NCBI RefSeq assembly: GCF_040954645.1
Contig: NC_092809.1
Span: 69,852,141 to 69,916,140, forward strand
DNA from: Diabrotica undecimpunctata
Taxonomy: Eukaryota > Arthropoda > Insecta > Coleoptera > Chrysomelidae
Direction of reading: 5' to 3'
Length of the DNA: 64,000 nt
The position numbers and the translations under genes are program-made. Shown here in pieces: positions 31,851-43,944 of this stretch; position 1 is the stretch's first letter, and every line of letters starts with the position of its first letter. The notes below the pieces were generated by a model that saw only the letters and a list, made by a program, of their open reading frames with translations, made no database searches and was not told the DNA's origin.

Positions 31851-32733
31851 TTGAAACACGTGGATCACGAGCTTAAATTTTATTAAACAATGTATAAAAT
31901 ACTGAACTAACTGACATTCAAAAATTAATTAATTTGACAAACGAACTTCACCCTTAACTGTCCTCGCGTACATTCTATAAAAATACAATCCTATGACATT
32001 TCTAGGTTAAGGATGATTCCAAATACCAACAACTGTCACCTGATTATTGTCAGTCGTAACAATATATCACAAAATAGATTTATAAATTATTTATTTTATT
32101 CTAGTATAAACTAATAAATCTTTCATTTTACTCATTTTTCCTTTAGATATTTTCTCGTATAATCTCGTTGGTGATAGAACTCTTCGCATTTCCATTTATA
32201 TGCAATCTAGCATTGACCTATTTACACAATTTTAAGGAAAGTGCACATCTACATAGACCAAGTTCTATTTCTGATATCAAATAATTATTAAATTACTTGG
32301 TTTCTCCTCTCTAACTTCCCATATGTTCGCTATGCATCTTCAATATGCAGCCGTAGGCAACATATCGGTTCAATGTAAACATGCAAATGGGATCATCGTC
32401 GGCTAATATATTCGAGAATGCCTTAAAGCCAAGACCATCTACCAATACCAAATAAACGCTGTTTAAACAATATTCTAAGCATAACGTATCCGTAGTGGTT
32501 ACTTTAGGGTGTTAGTTTTCCTGTGTACTCCTTATGTTTGTTTACTAATGTGAAAATAGCACAGAAGATAAAAAAATTTAATATAATTTTAGACAACGTG
32601 ATATTTAATGATAAATGTAAAGATAAACGTAAATCTGGGGCCGCATAATATTATTGCTATATTGGCGATGTTACTTACGTTTTCCTTAAATATCGCTGAT
32701 AATTTCAATATATAAATATCTTCTTTATTAAAA
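31851..32733. other. No recognisable gene
   Basis: AT-rich unassigned sequence. Confidence 0.4.
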
Positions 32734-33352
32734 AAAAATTAAAAAACTTTATTGAAACTTTTGATAGATATATTATTATTCAGCTGCAATAAATTCTTTT
32801 AGGGGTCTTACTAAGGAAATATACCATAAGTATGTTTTTTATATGGAGCAATCTATATATTTTTTGACATTTTATTACATTTTTAACTTTTTTCACCTGA
32901 TATATCATATCATATATCTTTTTTTAGTCGTTGGAACTACTCTGCAAATTAATTGTTTATTTGACATCACATAAAAGGTACTAAGAAACAAAATACTCAG
33001 TAACACATTCTAACATATTCTTATGTGGCCAATAATCCTTCATAGTTTTATTTGCCAGAAATATGATCACTAACTTAAAAAATACGACTAACAAATTTAT
33101 CAACAACATAACAATTATGTAGAATTTAATTTAAGAAACATAAAAATTATAATGAATGTTCAAAATGCGTTTTGTTATAATATTCTTTGACACTTTGTTC
33201 TTACACAATTGAGTATATGCATTGGTTTTTTTTTTTTCTAAATGCTTGACGAATGTTTTGTTACAATATAATTATAACAAAGAATATAATAATTCTTTCT
33301 TAGTGATTAAGTAAATTTTATAAACACTGTTTTGTAAAAATCCCCAAATTAA

Positions 33353-33455
33353 ATAGTTCTGGTGGTTCGATCTACCTGAAATTTTTCATTTAAATAATTT
33401 TCAATGAATTCAGCATTATGGGTAGGTGCTCCATCTTGTTGACACCAAAAAATAC
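33353..33455 (-). pseudogene. Mariner-type transposase fragment
   Basis: The minus strand reads FWCQQDGAPTHNAEFIENYL, NEKFQVDRTTRT. QQDGAPTHNA is the conserved block with the second catalytic Asp of mariner-like transposases. The rest of the protein is unrecognisable. Confidence 0.7.
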
Positions 33456-33854
33456 AAAGTTGCCTCCTTTCTTGGCTTTTTGAATTCAATATTATGCCAA
33501 ATGCACATCGTATTTTTCATTATTTTTAAAATTCCTAGTTTGATAACACTTTACGTTGAAACAATAATTGTAACAGATAGTGCAGATATCACTGGTTTTT
33601 TAATTTTTCATGATAACGTTACCGAAGCCTAGTCTAAGAAATGAACGTTTTTACAAGATGTAAAAATATATCGTTTTAAATAAAAAAAAAACGACAATAA
33701 TAAAAATTATAAATGGTAACGAAAAAGGTAATAAAAAAATTTATTTAGTGACAATTTTATTAATAAAATATGGAATCAATAGTTAAGAAATAATAAGTCA
33801 CTTTGAGAAGAAAACAACCAGTAAAGTGTTTATTTTACTTTTAAATTATTTGGG

Positions 33855-35530
33855 TACCGTAAAATGGGGTGAAATTGATAATTGCGAATGATTCTGAATA
33901 TTTTAATTTTTTGGCTATATTTTAGACGATGACGAAGTAAGAGTCGAAAATGCCATCCAGAAAGTTTTTGTGGAAGGAAGGTCCTTACGTTGCAATGCCT
34001 AATAATATAAAATTCCCTATGGAAACCTTAATAAAATCTAAGTAAAAATGGTGGGCAGACTGCATTTTCCGGGAACGAATAAAAAACCATTATATAGCGT
34101 GCTTGCAATTTACACAGACTTTTACGGCTTGGTTTACTTTGACCTATTTATCACATGCAAAAAGTCTGGAAGGGCAAAAAATTATCATATTAAATAACAT
34201 TTCCTCATATTTTACCGATGAGGTGATATGCGATGCGAACAAAACAATGTGGGCTTCGTATGTTTGGTCAAAATCTTAACATATTTGACCCAACCACTTG
34301 ATCTCGGTTTTTTCCAACCCTTCCAGATGGCTTGGAGGGAAACTCTTAGTGATTTAAAAAGCTATTACCCCAGATTAACCACAATTGATAAGAAAGATTT
34401 TCCATACTTGTTAAACATTAACCTTCAGCACATGGACAAAAACGAAAAAGAGCGGACGAAAATAGCGCTTGAAAACGAATTATTGTTTCTTTCGTTGTAG
34501 CCACGGGAATTTACTCTATCTACCCCGAGAAAGTTTTAAATAAGTAACCTAGAGAAGATGAAGTAATAGAGGTCCAAGCCGACCACTTTTGGTAAATTTT
34601 CTAAAGGAGAAAAAATATTCAGCTCCACCATCCAGGCAAAATATTAAGCGAACCAAACTAAATGTCGAGCCAGAAAAAGTGTTGTAGCTCAGCAACCTGA
34701 TGAAACTGAAAGCGACAGTGAAGAAAAGCCAACAAGTGACAATGAAACAGAAAGTAAAACGTCTAACTTGGATGAGTCTGACAATAATAATGAATATTTT
34801 GCCTATAACAAAGATGACATCAAAGAAACAGTTTTTTTGTTAGTAATGGTATTGTGGGGAAGAATAAAGAAGTAATACTATGGCTATGTTGCTAAAATTT
34901 AAAAAGTCAATGAAAAGGACCTAGACGTTGTAGGATATAAATCTAAGGATACAGTAAAGAAGGCCTTCAAACTGGTCGAACATGATGAATTTTCCATTTT
35001 GTCCTATCCTCAATTTCCTAATTCAACCGAAATATTAGTTTTTAATAAATATAACTCTTCAGTTTTTTGTGTTATCACTGATACATTTTATAAATGAAAC
35101 GTAATTTGGGGCGTATATTTTTGTTTTTCGTGTAAATAAAATAAATCTGAAAAAAAGCAAATTGTACATTTATATTTTTTAGAATGCTTATATTTTTCGA
35201 AAAATATTTATAATGTGGGGTCAACATGATACATAATATAATGTAATGCAGCCGATGCCGATGCCGGCTGCATTACATATTATGCTATTTTTATTTGCTT
35301 AAAAGGGGGTGATCAATTTCGTCTCATTCGGGTTATGACATTGTTCATCCCGTTGTTTGCATTTTTTAGTCAAAATCTTAATCAAAAAAATATTTTTTAT
35401 GCAGCAATATTTAATATAGATCTTGTTGAATAATTATATTAGTAAAAAATATGTAGTGAATTTTACAATTTACCATCATATTTTTGAGTGAATAATTTCA
35501 GGTTGAACCCATTGACCCCATTTTACGGTA
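33855..35530 (+). mobile_element. pogo/Tigger-like DNA transposon
   Basis: 14-bp inverted repeats CCGTAAAATGGGGT begin at 33857 and end at 35528, flanked by TA at 33855-33856 and 35529-35530, the usual Tc1/mariner/pogo target. The interior encodes a degraded DDE_1 transposase on the plus strand. A perfect 14-bp hairpin occurs at 35241-35278. Total about 1.67 kb. Confidence 0.82.
33931..35097 (+). pseudogene. pogo-type (DDE_1) transposase
   Basis: Begins near 33931 with VENAIQKVFVEGRSLR, an N-terminal helix-turn-helix-like piece. Most of the CENP-B and early catalytic region is missing. 34228-34497 is open: NVGFVCLVKILTYLTQPLDL, FFQPFQMAWRETLSDL, the block after the second catalytic Asp of DDE_1 transposases. 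An acidic tail (ETESDSEEKPTSDNE near 34710) and NKDDIKETVFLL / VNEKDLDVVGYKSKD follow in shifted frames. Multiple stops; inactive. It resembles domesticated jerky/tigger relatives but shows no sign of domestication. Confidence 0.72.
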
Positions 35531-35855
35531 CTGATTGTATTTTTGCTAAGTAAATCTGCAATGGATTAGTATTCTCATAATACAATGTTAAAATGAGTTA
35601 CTGAGTGATTTGTTTTTAAGAGCCTTTAACATGATATCAACTATAAAAATTTTATTAACTGAAAATAAATATAAAATATCAGGTGAACTAAAATTAAAAA
35701 TGTTAAAATGTCAAAATAAATTAAGTGTCCCATATCAAAAACATAGTTTGGTATTATATGTCCTTAGTGAAACTCCCTAAATATTTCTTGTGTGCCACTG
35801 AACCCTTTCTTAATATATCTATCAACAGTTCCAGTAAAGTTTTTTTTTAATTTTT

Positions 35856-36644
35856 CTTCATTAAAAAGATAAACAACCCTGTCGTTTTCGACATTTTTCA
35901 ATAATCGCCCTGTATCTCGCTAATATGGGGAAATTGATGATTTCATCGAGGAATCGTTACTTTAACGAAAAAAGAAGATATGAAATCTTCAATACTTGCT
36001 TTCTATCTCTTCTAGTTTTCGGTATACCCTGCAAAAGATACCAATTTGGGATACCACATACAAATTTTGACAATGTGTTTAACATAAAGGCGCGTACTGA
36101 CTTAAGCAAATTAACTCGCACGTACGCTGTGCACGCACACACGTTCGTGTGAGTGGTCTTGATTTATCGCAATTATTGTACGCGTCGGGGTGCTTCGGTT
36201 GGTTCATAGTATACTTAAACAGAAAAAAAAGCAGGATAAACAATTTTTTACTAAAAAAAATCTCTACAGTGTTCGGGTATAACCGCTACATGCACAAATA
36301 GAGACGTACAGACGTAGAACAGACTAAGCATTTTTGCGCACACAGCGCCAACGTTCGTGCAAATAAATTTGCTCAAGTCAGTATGCGCCTTAATATACAC
36401 AAGTTGAATAAAAAATGTTGAAATTGGAATTTTCTACAGCTTCCTGGCTAGACCAGTGTTTTAAGATTTATCATTAGTTCAGAATTATACTGCTGTATTT
36501 AACATTTTTTGCAAAATCGGTTTTATGGTATTACTAAGTGTTATGTGCCTCAAATTTTGATTTCAGAGAATTTTAGTGTTCTATGTCACATCTTGTGAGT
36601 TTGGCAACCAGAAATATATAGCTCTATTAATTCCAATTATTAAA
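35856..36644. other. No recognisable gene
   Basis: AT-rich, no supported feature. Confidence 0.4.
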
Positions 36645-37055
36645 GTTACATAGTTGTACGTATCAGCTACACCTCGGCAATTTTGAAAGACTGTTTGATT
36701 TAGAGTAACTTAGTTGTATCTGTCACATACAACTTTGTTATTTCACGTTTGCATTTCAAGCAGCCGGGTATTACGCATATACAACTTTGTTACAATAGTA
36801 GTTTGTTATAACAGATAGATGTATGAACTATTAAAATAACGGGAAATTATAAACTTGTGTTTACTTTTTGTAAGTAATCGATCACATTGTGTGTGTATAA
36901 GGTTTCTAAACAATTTAGTTAATCTATATTTTTAAAATAAGGAGTAATTGAAAGTTTAAGTACCAAAAATAAAAAAGTGAGGTTACTTTTTATCCTTTCA
37001 AAAAAATGTTTTGCTAACTTTTGTGACTTTTAGGTCCACTCTTATTTTATTTTTA

Positions 37056-38979
37056 ATGGATTTTATATTGGCTAATGCGAATTCCGATTCTGAAAATGAA
37101 AACTTAAAAGATTTAGAGTAAGTTTTTCTTTATTTATTTTCTATTGTAAGGAATTTTCAAACAAATTTAATTATTTTAGCATATTACAAAAGAGAGACGT
37201 ACAGGATTTTAGTGAAACTATAAAAAATATAGACGGTACGGACGATGAAAATGAAGAAACTGACAAATCTCTTGGATGTGAAGACTTCATAGATGTCATA
37301 GATGTGGTTATGATTCAGACAGGGACAGGAAATATGTACAACCTGTTTGCGGAGAAGACTCTCGTGATTCCAATAGCGATGCTAAAGATCCCATTGTTGC
37401 TGCAGTTGCAAATAGAACCAAAGGTGTGACTACTTAAATCGAGTTATCTAAAACAACAACCAAAAACACAGTCAGTTGTTACAGCCAATAAATTAAAAAC
37501 AGTAAAAGACTGTACACTGTTTTTACACTTTAACAGAACATGCAAAGAGATTGTTTGTATTAGCATCACCAAAAAAATTTAGTGTAGAACGGCATAGAAA
37601 AAATAAAAATGATCAAAATAACAAAAGAAAACAGACATTTAATTATCACTTTTAAATAGGCAGCCGAGGAATTCAGGTCTGTAAAACCTTTTATTTGAGC
37701 ATCTTAGCAATCAGCCAAACCCCTGTATAGACAGCTCATTTAAAAATGAATTTTATTTCAAATTCTCTCGATATACCTGCCCAAGAAAAACACAAAATAT
37801 AGGATATCTGAAGAAGATGTCAATTTTGTTAAGAGACACATAGAATCATTCCCTGCAGTGGAATCTCACTACTGTGGAGCTAATACACAAACGACTGTAC
37901 TTAGAGTCATATTTGAGTATTAAAAAAATGTATAATCTTTACTCCGAACTTTGTAATGAATCCAATAAACAACCAGTAAAATAAAAGAGTTTTTTGTCGA
38001 CAACTAGTTTGCAATGCCTACAATATTTATTTTCATGTACCTACCTAAAAAAGATCGTTGTGATCTATGTAAAGAGATCAAATTAAAACATAAGAAAGGT
38101 ATATTATTGGGCTGAACAATCAACAGTGTATGATCAGCATATACAAGCAAATAATGCGGTTCGTGAAGAAAAAACATAAGATAGAGAAACACAATAAATT
38201 TTTGGTGTTTGATTTACAAAATGTCTTGAGCTATCCTCATGCTGAAGTAAGTAACTTATATTATGAGAGCAAGTTAAATGTTTACAATTTAACTGCAATA
38301 TTATCCAAAACGAAACAAGTATACCGTGCCTTGTGGAGTGAAGCTCTTATGGGTAGAAGTGGCAATGATATAGCAAGTGCATTGATCAAAATTCTAGAAG
38401 CTGTTCTTAGAGATCATCCTAATATAAAAACTATAGTATTGTGGAATAATAGTTGTGTACCACAACACAAAATTACCTTATGTCTGCAGCGATTGTGTTC
38501 TTTCTAAAAAAGAATTCAAACTTCGAATCCATAATAATGAAGTTTTCAACTCCAGATCATTATTTTTCTTTATCTCTTTTACGGTTGCTGTTAAAGGTGA
38601 GTTCTAGAAAGCCGTACAAGATATTGCAGTTAAAAGAAAACGATTTTAAGGACTTCAAATCGTATGCTCTGCAATATAACTACAAGATTATACCATTTAC
38701 TAAAGTAGTTGCATAGAAATTTTCCCCGTCCATATTTAAAATGGGATATAAAGTGAGTCACGCACATAGTGACTGGAAGAAAGTATCCATTCACGATTTT
38801 GGCTTTCTAGAACTAACTACGAAAAGAAAGAATTTATTAATGAACCAACTCGTTCATTAGTCACACGATCACTTCCTTAAAACAAAGTTCCAGCCGTCAA
38901 AAGTATGTTTAAGTGGATGCCAGAAGTGAATAAGAATTCATTTTATGAATCTATACTAGCCAAAAGCAATAGTGTGTAA
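37056..38979 (+). pseudogene. DUF7869-like protein, copy B (candidate transposase)
   Basis: ATG at 37056 starts an acidic N-terminus (MDFILANANSDSENENLKDL). A GT-AG intron (37118-37179) joins in phase to ILQKRDVQDFSETIKN. After decay come FVKRHIESFPAVESHYCGAN, KMYNLYSELCNESNKQPVK, FLVFDLQNVLSYPHAEVSNL, NVYNLTAILSKTKQ, GNDIASALIKILEAVLRDHP, IKTIVLWNNSC, then RKPYKILQLKENDFKDFK, FSPSIFKMGYKVSHAHSDW and VSIHDFGFLELTTKRK. This is nearly the whole protein with stops and shifts. FDLQ and the W..(D)NC block could be the first two acidic sites of an RNase H-like fold; the second Asp is Asn here. Flanking repeats of AGTTGTATGT (36650-36800, 39072-39132) suggest a mobile element. Confidence 0.65.
37118..37179 (+). 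other. Intron of DUF7869-like copy B
   Basis: 62 bp, GTAAGT...TATTTTAG, leaving an in-phase join. Copy C has an intron at the comparable place after its acidic leader. Confidence 0.55.
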
Positions 38980-39179
38980 TAACGTATAGTATGTATGCCA
39001 CATAAACATACCTTCAGAAACATGTTTTTTATCTTTTTCTATAAAGTTATTACCATATTTCACAGTTCGTCGCATCACAAAGTTGTATGTTGCTATATTA
39101 ACTAATAAAATAAAATTACATAGTTGTATGTGTTTTTGTTTTACAAAAAGTTCGAGAAAAACATTGTTTTTCATATTTG

Positions 39180-40517
39180 TTGTCTTCTAAATGTAAATAA
39201 AAAGATCTATACTAGCAATCTTTAAATCGATACAAAATTAGGTATACACGTATCTCCGTTACAGTGAAGCATTTTTTGTTTTTCATTTTTCTCAAAATTT
39301 TGTTTGCTGCACATACCACAGTACAATTCTGAGCTAAAGTTATATCAACAAATCTTATTAAGTTTTAATCAATTATACTGCACATTACTGTTAAAATACA
39401 GAGTGAGTCATGAGGAACTAACTCCTACCTCGTATGGATGCCCCTATTTTAGACTGAAGGCCGTTTTATTGGATTTTCAATCCAAGTTAGAGTTTTTTTT
39501 ACTATAAGAAACCCCATTAAATCAGTAAACCGGCCAACCCTCAAGTAAACACTTAAGTTAAGGACTGTCAAAGTTTCTCGTAGTTAAATATATTCATATA
39601 TACTTAATAAATTAAATAAATATATAAGCACGAAACACTATAAAATAAAGCATTATTTTTACTACAATTTCTACTACTTTGTAGGTTTTAATTTATTATA
39701 TCACAATCGAGTTTGCGGTTTTGTTAGGGATATAATGAAATTTTCGGTAAAACAGCAATAAAACACATTTTGTCCACTTATTTACCCCAACGGAAATTAT
39801 GGCTTGTATTTTCTCCCGCCCATATCCTTCATTACCAGCAATAAATAATTCTCCAATTGTCCTTCTCAGCTCATTAACAGGAGAACAATGCGGGGAGATA
39901 GAAAATTTGTAACATAGTCAGTCGGGGGTAATTTAAAACTGCAAGGCATGCACTGAGGGTTGAACATTGTCTATTAGGGACGGTGATAACAGCCCTTTGT
40001 TACCATTATTTAGAGATAAGGGTAGGGCGCTGACAAAATAAATGAAAGTGGACAACATAAGAAAACCTTTGAGGACCCTTCTGGCATTTCGGCCGATAAC
40101 GAAGTTTTTGCATTTACTACGAACGCACGATACGATCAGTGTTTGAATTTCAATAGTTTTGTTCATATTCTGAATAAAAGAGACGCTATCTGCGGAAGAG
40201 TCTGACAAGTTATTTTGGTTCATTTGCGACATGCTTGTGATATTATTTTCTTTGCTAATATGAAAACGTTAATTATTATAAAATATAAATGAAACTCTTT
40301 AAATACATATTTAAGCAAACAGTTGATTTCTGCCTAGATGGCATGGAAATAATTAAAACTAGTCTTAAAATGTTAAAATATATGCAAAATATTTTTTACG
40401 AATTTAGGAAAAAAATGCCATTTCCATTACCAAGTCATTATCATAAACTACGTCTCTTCGCAAGGGGAGAGATTGCAAATATAATGTATAAAATTGAAAG
40501 GCTTAATGTGAAACAAT
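39180..40517. other. No recognised gene
   Basis: Holds ACAGAGTGAGTCATGAGGA at 39402, which resembles the terminus of a common insect mariner-type repeat but lacks a partner. An unrecognised minus-strand frame of 99 codons (39933-40232) has a hydrophobic stretch FLMLSTFIYFVSALPL. I would not call it a gene. Confidence 0.3.
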
Positions 40518-40685
40518 GACAAGCCACACATAAGTTCTGAGAAATATCCGAAGCGATTCGGATATTTCTGTGAGTTTTGACGATTCTAGCAAGAAAATTC
40601 TGAAGTTGAGTCGACGTTTGATGACAGTGACCGTGGTCCTGACTATGTACAATCTAGAAGTGACTCAAGTGATGAAAATACAGCG

Positions 40686-40797
40686 GTATGTAATTGTTTT
40701 TGTTAAATGTGGCTTGTCACATTGTTACCATTTAAGAATAAAATATGATTGTGGTGGCTTGTGACATGGCTTGTTATATTATTGAATTTTGTTATAG
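40686..40797 (+). other. Intron of DUF7869-like copy C
   Basis: 112 bp, GTATGT...TTATAG, joining ...SSDENTA and DNEQGPS in phase. It contains TGTGGCTTGTCA-type motifs that also occur inverted just upstream at 40513-40529. Confidence 0.55.
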
Positions 40798-41429
40798 GAT
40801 AATGAACAAGGTCCGTCAAGAAAAAGGACAAAACCAAACACACCCGACAAAACTTCAACAAGTCGATGGAGACAAAGAAATGAACACTGTTATTCAAGAT
40901 CAAAACGAAAAATTCGACAAAATTTAGGGCAACTATATGTAAGCGACAAACCAAAAAAAAATGTGCCTGGTCAAAAAATTGGAATCGGTTGCATTTGGAC
41001 TAAGAAGTGTAGGGAAAAGCTTCAGAGCCACGAGAGCAATATTTTTAACGAGTTTTGGAACCTTGGATCATAGGAGTTACAAAACAACTACTTATTCAGA
41101 TGTATAGTTATTGTTAAGAAAAAAAGGTTCTACCAAAAGAAGCAAAAATATCAAGAATCACATAAAAAGAGCAATGTAGTTTGCTTCATTAATGTTAATG
41201 GCGGAACTACACGTGTCTGGAAAACAGAATTTTTAAATATTCATGGACTCTAAGCATCTAAGAGCAGAGTAAATAACATTGTTCGCAAGAAGATAAAAGG
41301 AAATCTAATGGACAACAAAGGAAAGCATACAAACCGTGTGATCAAAACATCTGATTCAAAAATACTAAGTGTTAAAAACCACATACACTCTATTCCAAAG
41401 TATCATGATAAACATAGATAACATGAGTA

Positions 41430-41500
41430 TCATCATCAGCCATTTTGAGTCCACTGCGGGACATAGGCCTCCCGTAAATAATTCTAATGCATTCTATCTT
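41430..41500 (-). mobile_element. LINE 3' terminus (minus strand)
   Basis: The minus strand reads GGGAGGCCTATGTCCCGCAG then TGGCTGATGATGATAC: the same 3' ending as the plus-strand LINE at 18140-18187, with a GAT tail instead of GAA. Only the last 70 bp are present. It lies at the left edge of the sequence that splits copy C. Confidence 0.55.
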
Positions 41501-41504
41501 GAGT

Positions 41505-42325
41505 ACCCAGAATCCAGTTATGGAAGGATTTAGGAGTGGCTTTGGAACGAATGACCACCTATAAGTAATAAAATCCTTAATAGAGAAAGTTGTAGAATAC
41601 AACAAGCCATTGATATTAATATTTGTAGACTTTGAGAAAGCGTTTGACTTAGTCCAGCATATGTTAAGAGCTCTTACAAAGTGCAGTATTGATCATAGGT
41701 ACACAACTCTTCTTCGGAATATATATAATAGCGCAACACAAAAACATTTCCCTTCGAGAAAGGTATTAGAAAAGGAGATACCATATCTTCTAAGCTATTC
41801 ACCGCTTTGCTGCAGAGTTCTATAAGAATTGGTAAAATAATGAAGTCAACATAAATGGAGAATTTCTGAACAAACAGGAGAATAGGACTGGCATGGGCGG
41901 CTTACGGAAAACTGAGAGAAGTCTTTAGATCAGATATTACCATGTGCTTAAAAAGGAAGGTCTTTGATCAATGTGTACTACCAGTTCTAACGTATGGAGC
42001 AGACATATTGACCCTTACCAGAAAAGTAATCAATAAAATACAAGTGGCACAGAGAGCCATGGAGAGGTCAATGCTGAAAATATCCCTAAGTGACAGAGTA
42101 TCAAATACAATAATCAGGAGAAAAACTGGTGTTACTGAAGCAGTTCAAAAGTTTACAACATTGAAATGGAACTGGGCGGGGTATGTTGCCAGATTAAAAG
42201 ATGAAAGGTGGACACGATGCTTATCGTAATTGAGGACGTCCTCCAACAAAGTGGTTAGATTACATCAAGCGCATGAGTATAGCCAGTCTCTAATTGGATC
42301 GATATGTTCCTTGGTGTAGAGAAGC
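41505..42325 (+). pseudogene. RTE-like LINE reverse transcriptase fragment
   Basis: Pieces: EYNKPLILIFVDFEKAFDLVQ (first polymerase Asp, 41580-41650), GIRKGDTIS (about 41765), LFTALLQ, then 41942-42229 open as VFDQCVLPVLTYGADILTL, AMERSMLKISLSDRV, WNWAGYVARLKDERW. The catalytic YADD block is missing, so an internal deletion lies near 41830-41930. Inserted in DUF7869-like copy C. Confidence 0.75.
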
Positions 42326-43400
42326 GGGAATAGAACCAGTTAAGGAGCATACTTACCCTTAGATATTCTATACCGAGTATAATATTTAATGCAAGTTGCC
42401 AAAATCAGACACATGCAAGACATGCGATGAAATTAATATCCAAATAGAGTCAGCAAAATCAGAAAAAAAAAGATTATAGCAAATTAAAAACAAGACTTAA
42501 CTTGCACAAGTGTAAGGCTCAGGTAATGCAACAATTACTAAAGGGAGAAACAGCCTGGTCCAAAATTGATAAGAAGACAGGTGTTATATCGTTTGACTTG
42601 CAGCAAGCGTTACCGATTCACAAATTAACCACTGGTCCTGCTTTAATTGCAGGAAAATATGGATGTATAATCTAGGAATCCATGATTGTACGGAAGACGC
42701 TGGTCATATGTTTGTCTGAACAAAAAAAGTTCCAAAAAGAGGAAGTAATGAAATTGCATCAATACTCATAACATTTCTAAGCTCAAAGATAGGTGAGGTA
42801 TAACATCTCGTTTTCTTTACGGATAATTGTCCCGTGCAAAACAAAAACTGGCTTTTAATTTTTTAATGGTTTCAGGTAGCGAAGGAACAAAAGTTTAAGT
42901 CTATTACACACCATTTCTAGTCAGCGGAACACTCACCTTCCCTCTGGCAGGGATTTTGCTCTTATAGAAAAACGACATAGAAAGTATGTTCCGCTTGTGT
43001 ACTCTCCTGAGGAGTGGCATAAAAGTATAAAAGAATCTAATAAAAAGAAGCCCTTCAACTAAACTGTTATGAAGCAGGAAGATTTCCTCAATGTACAACC
43101 ACTCTTAGAGAACATTAAAAAGAGTACTCGCACTGATGAGTAACAATCTTTGGATTTTTTTAATATTTTTTCCTTTTATTCAAGAATGATAACAAAAAGC
43201 ATTTTACGTTAAGCATTCTGTGAATGGTACCTACAACCCTGGTGCTCTTGTCAAGAAGAAACGTCGAAATGTGCTTTCTGTATCTGATTTACAACAGAAG
43301 TATACTGAGCCCATTCGGATTGCAAAAAAGAAACTCGAAAATGTGAGATGATTATTACCCTACATACCTTCAGTGTATCATCCCTTCTACAATAATTTGT

Positions 43401-43944
43401 CACTGCTAGCCCTGATATTGCTAATGAGGTCGCTGGGCTGGTTGATTAAATAAGATTTTGGGTAACTTGAAACTAAAGACTTTTGCTCAAATTTGAAGTA
43501 ATTTTAATAATATTGTTGTAACTATAGTTCCATAGGGCATGATGCGTCGACATATCTAAACTAAAACAACAAAAGTTGTTACTGTATAGAATATCCGAAG
43601 GTATTATTCGTTGTAAGATAATTAGGATGGAACTCCCCAGATTTTGAATAATATAATGGGTATAAAGATGCCGGCTTTGGCCACGTGCATCGTCTGTTCA
43701 GTTTATATTCAAAACTTAACTTGAAAGGGTAAAGTTATTACGAACGAAAACAATTTTTTTGTTTAGTACGTTTTTGATCGCATGTAATTTATGGCTCGTC
43801 GGTGTTTCCGCGTCTACGGCAGTAATTAGCGTCTCGAACATTTCTTTTGCGAATTATATGCAGTGCGTGAGTGATTTTTTATTCCATATACCTACGAATA
43901 TATACGTACCTTTCGCTCGTGCTCGTTTTGTTGGATTGTTTGTG
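43401..43944. other. No recognised gene
   Basis: AT-rich. An open frame from 43759 continues into the transposase below, but its first 60 codons (MFSTFLIACNLWLVG...) look like upstream non-coding sequence. Confidence 0.35.

Larger units (their letters stand above)
32734..35855 (-). mobile_element. Mariner-like element with long inverted ends, split by pogo
   Basis: Arms 32734-32904 and 35676-35855 are diverged inverted copies (shared blocks TTGATAGATATATTA, CACCTGATAT, TTTTGACATTTTA). Between them is a minus-strand mariner-type transposase fragment (33353-33455). A pogo element (33855-35530) interrupts it. Without pogo the element would be about 1.45 kb. Confidence 0.65.
40518..43400 (+). 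pseudogene. DUF7869-like protein, copy C, split by LINE sequence
   Basis: Start near ATG 40518. The acidic leader (SDSDISVSFDDSS, frameshift, EVESTFDDSDRGPDYVQ) is followed by a GT-AG intron 40686-40797 and then RKRTKPNTPDKTSTSRWRQR, CREKLQSHESNIFNEFWNLG, VNGGTTRVWKTEFLNIHGL, MDNKGKHTNRV and VKNHIHSIPKYHDKHR to about 41428. It resumes about 42325 with PVKEHTY, KLPKSDTCKTCDEINIQIES, VISFDLQQALPIHKLTTG, IWMYNLGIHDCTEDAGHMFV, VPKRGSNEIASILITFLSSK, ALIEKRHRKYVPLVYSPEEW, MKQEDFLNVQPL and LLPYIPSVYHPFYNNL. This is the most complete copy and defines the family's length, roughly 650-700 residues, with an N-terminal Cys-rich region. Stops and shifts throughout. Confidence 0.65.

Noticed and set aside
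39402..39425. ACAGAGTGAGTCATGAGGA as a mariner-type terminus
   Set aside because: No partner end or transposase nearby.
39933..40232. 99-codon minus-strand frame with one hydrophobic stretch
   Set aside because: No family resemblance, no splice or promoter context; kept only as a remark in the intergenic entry.
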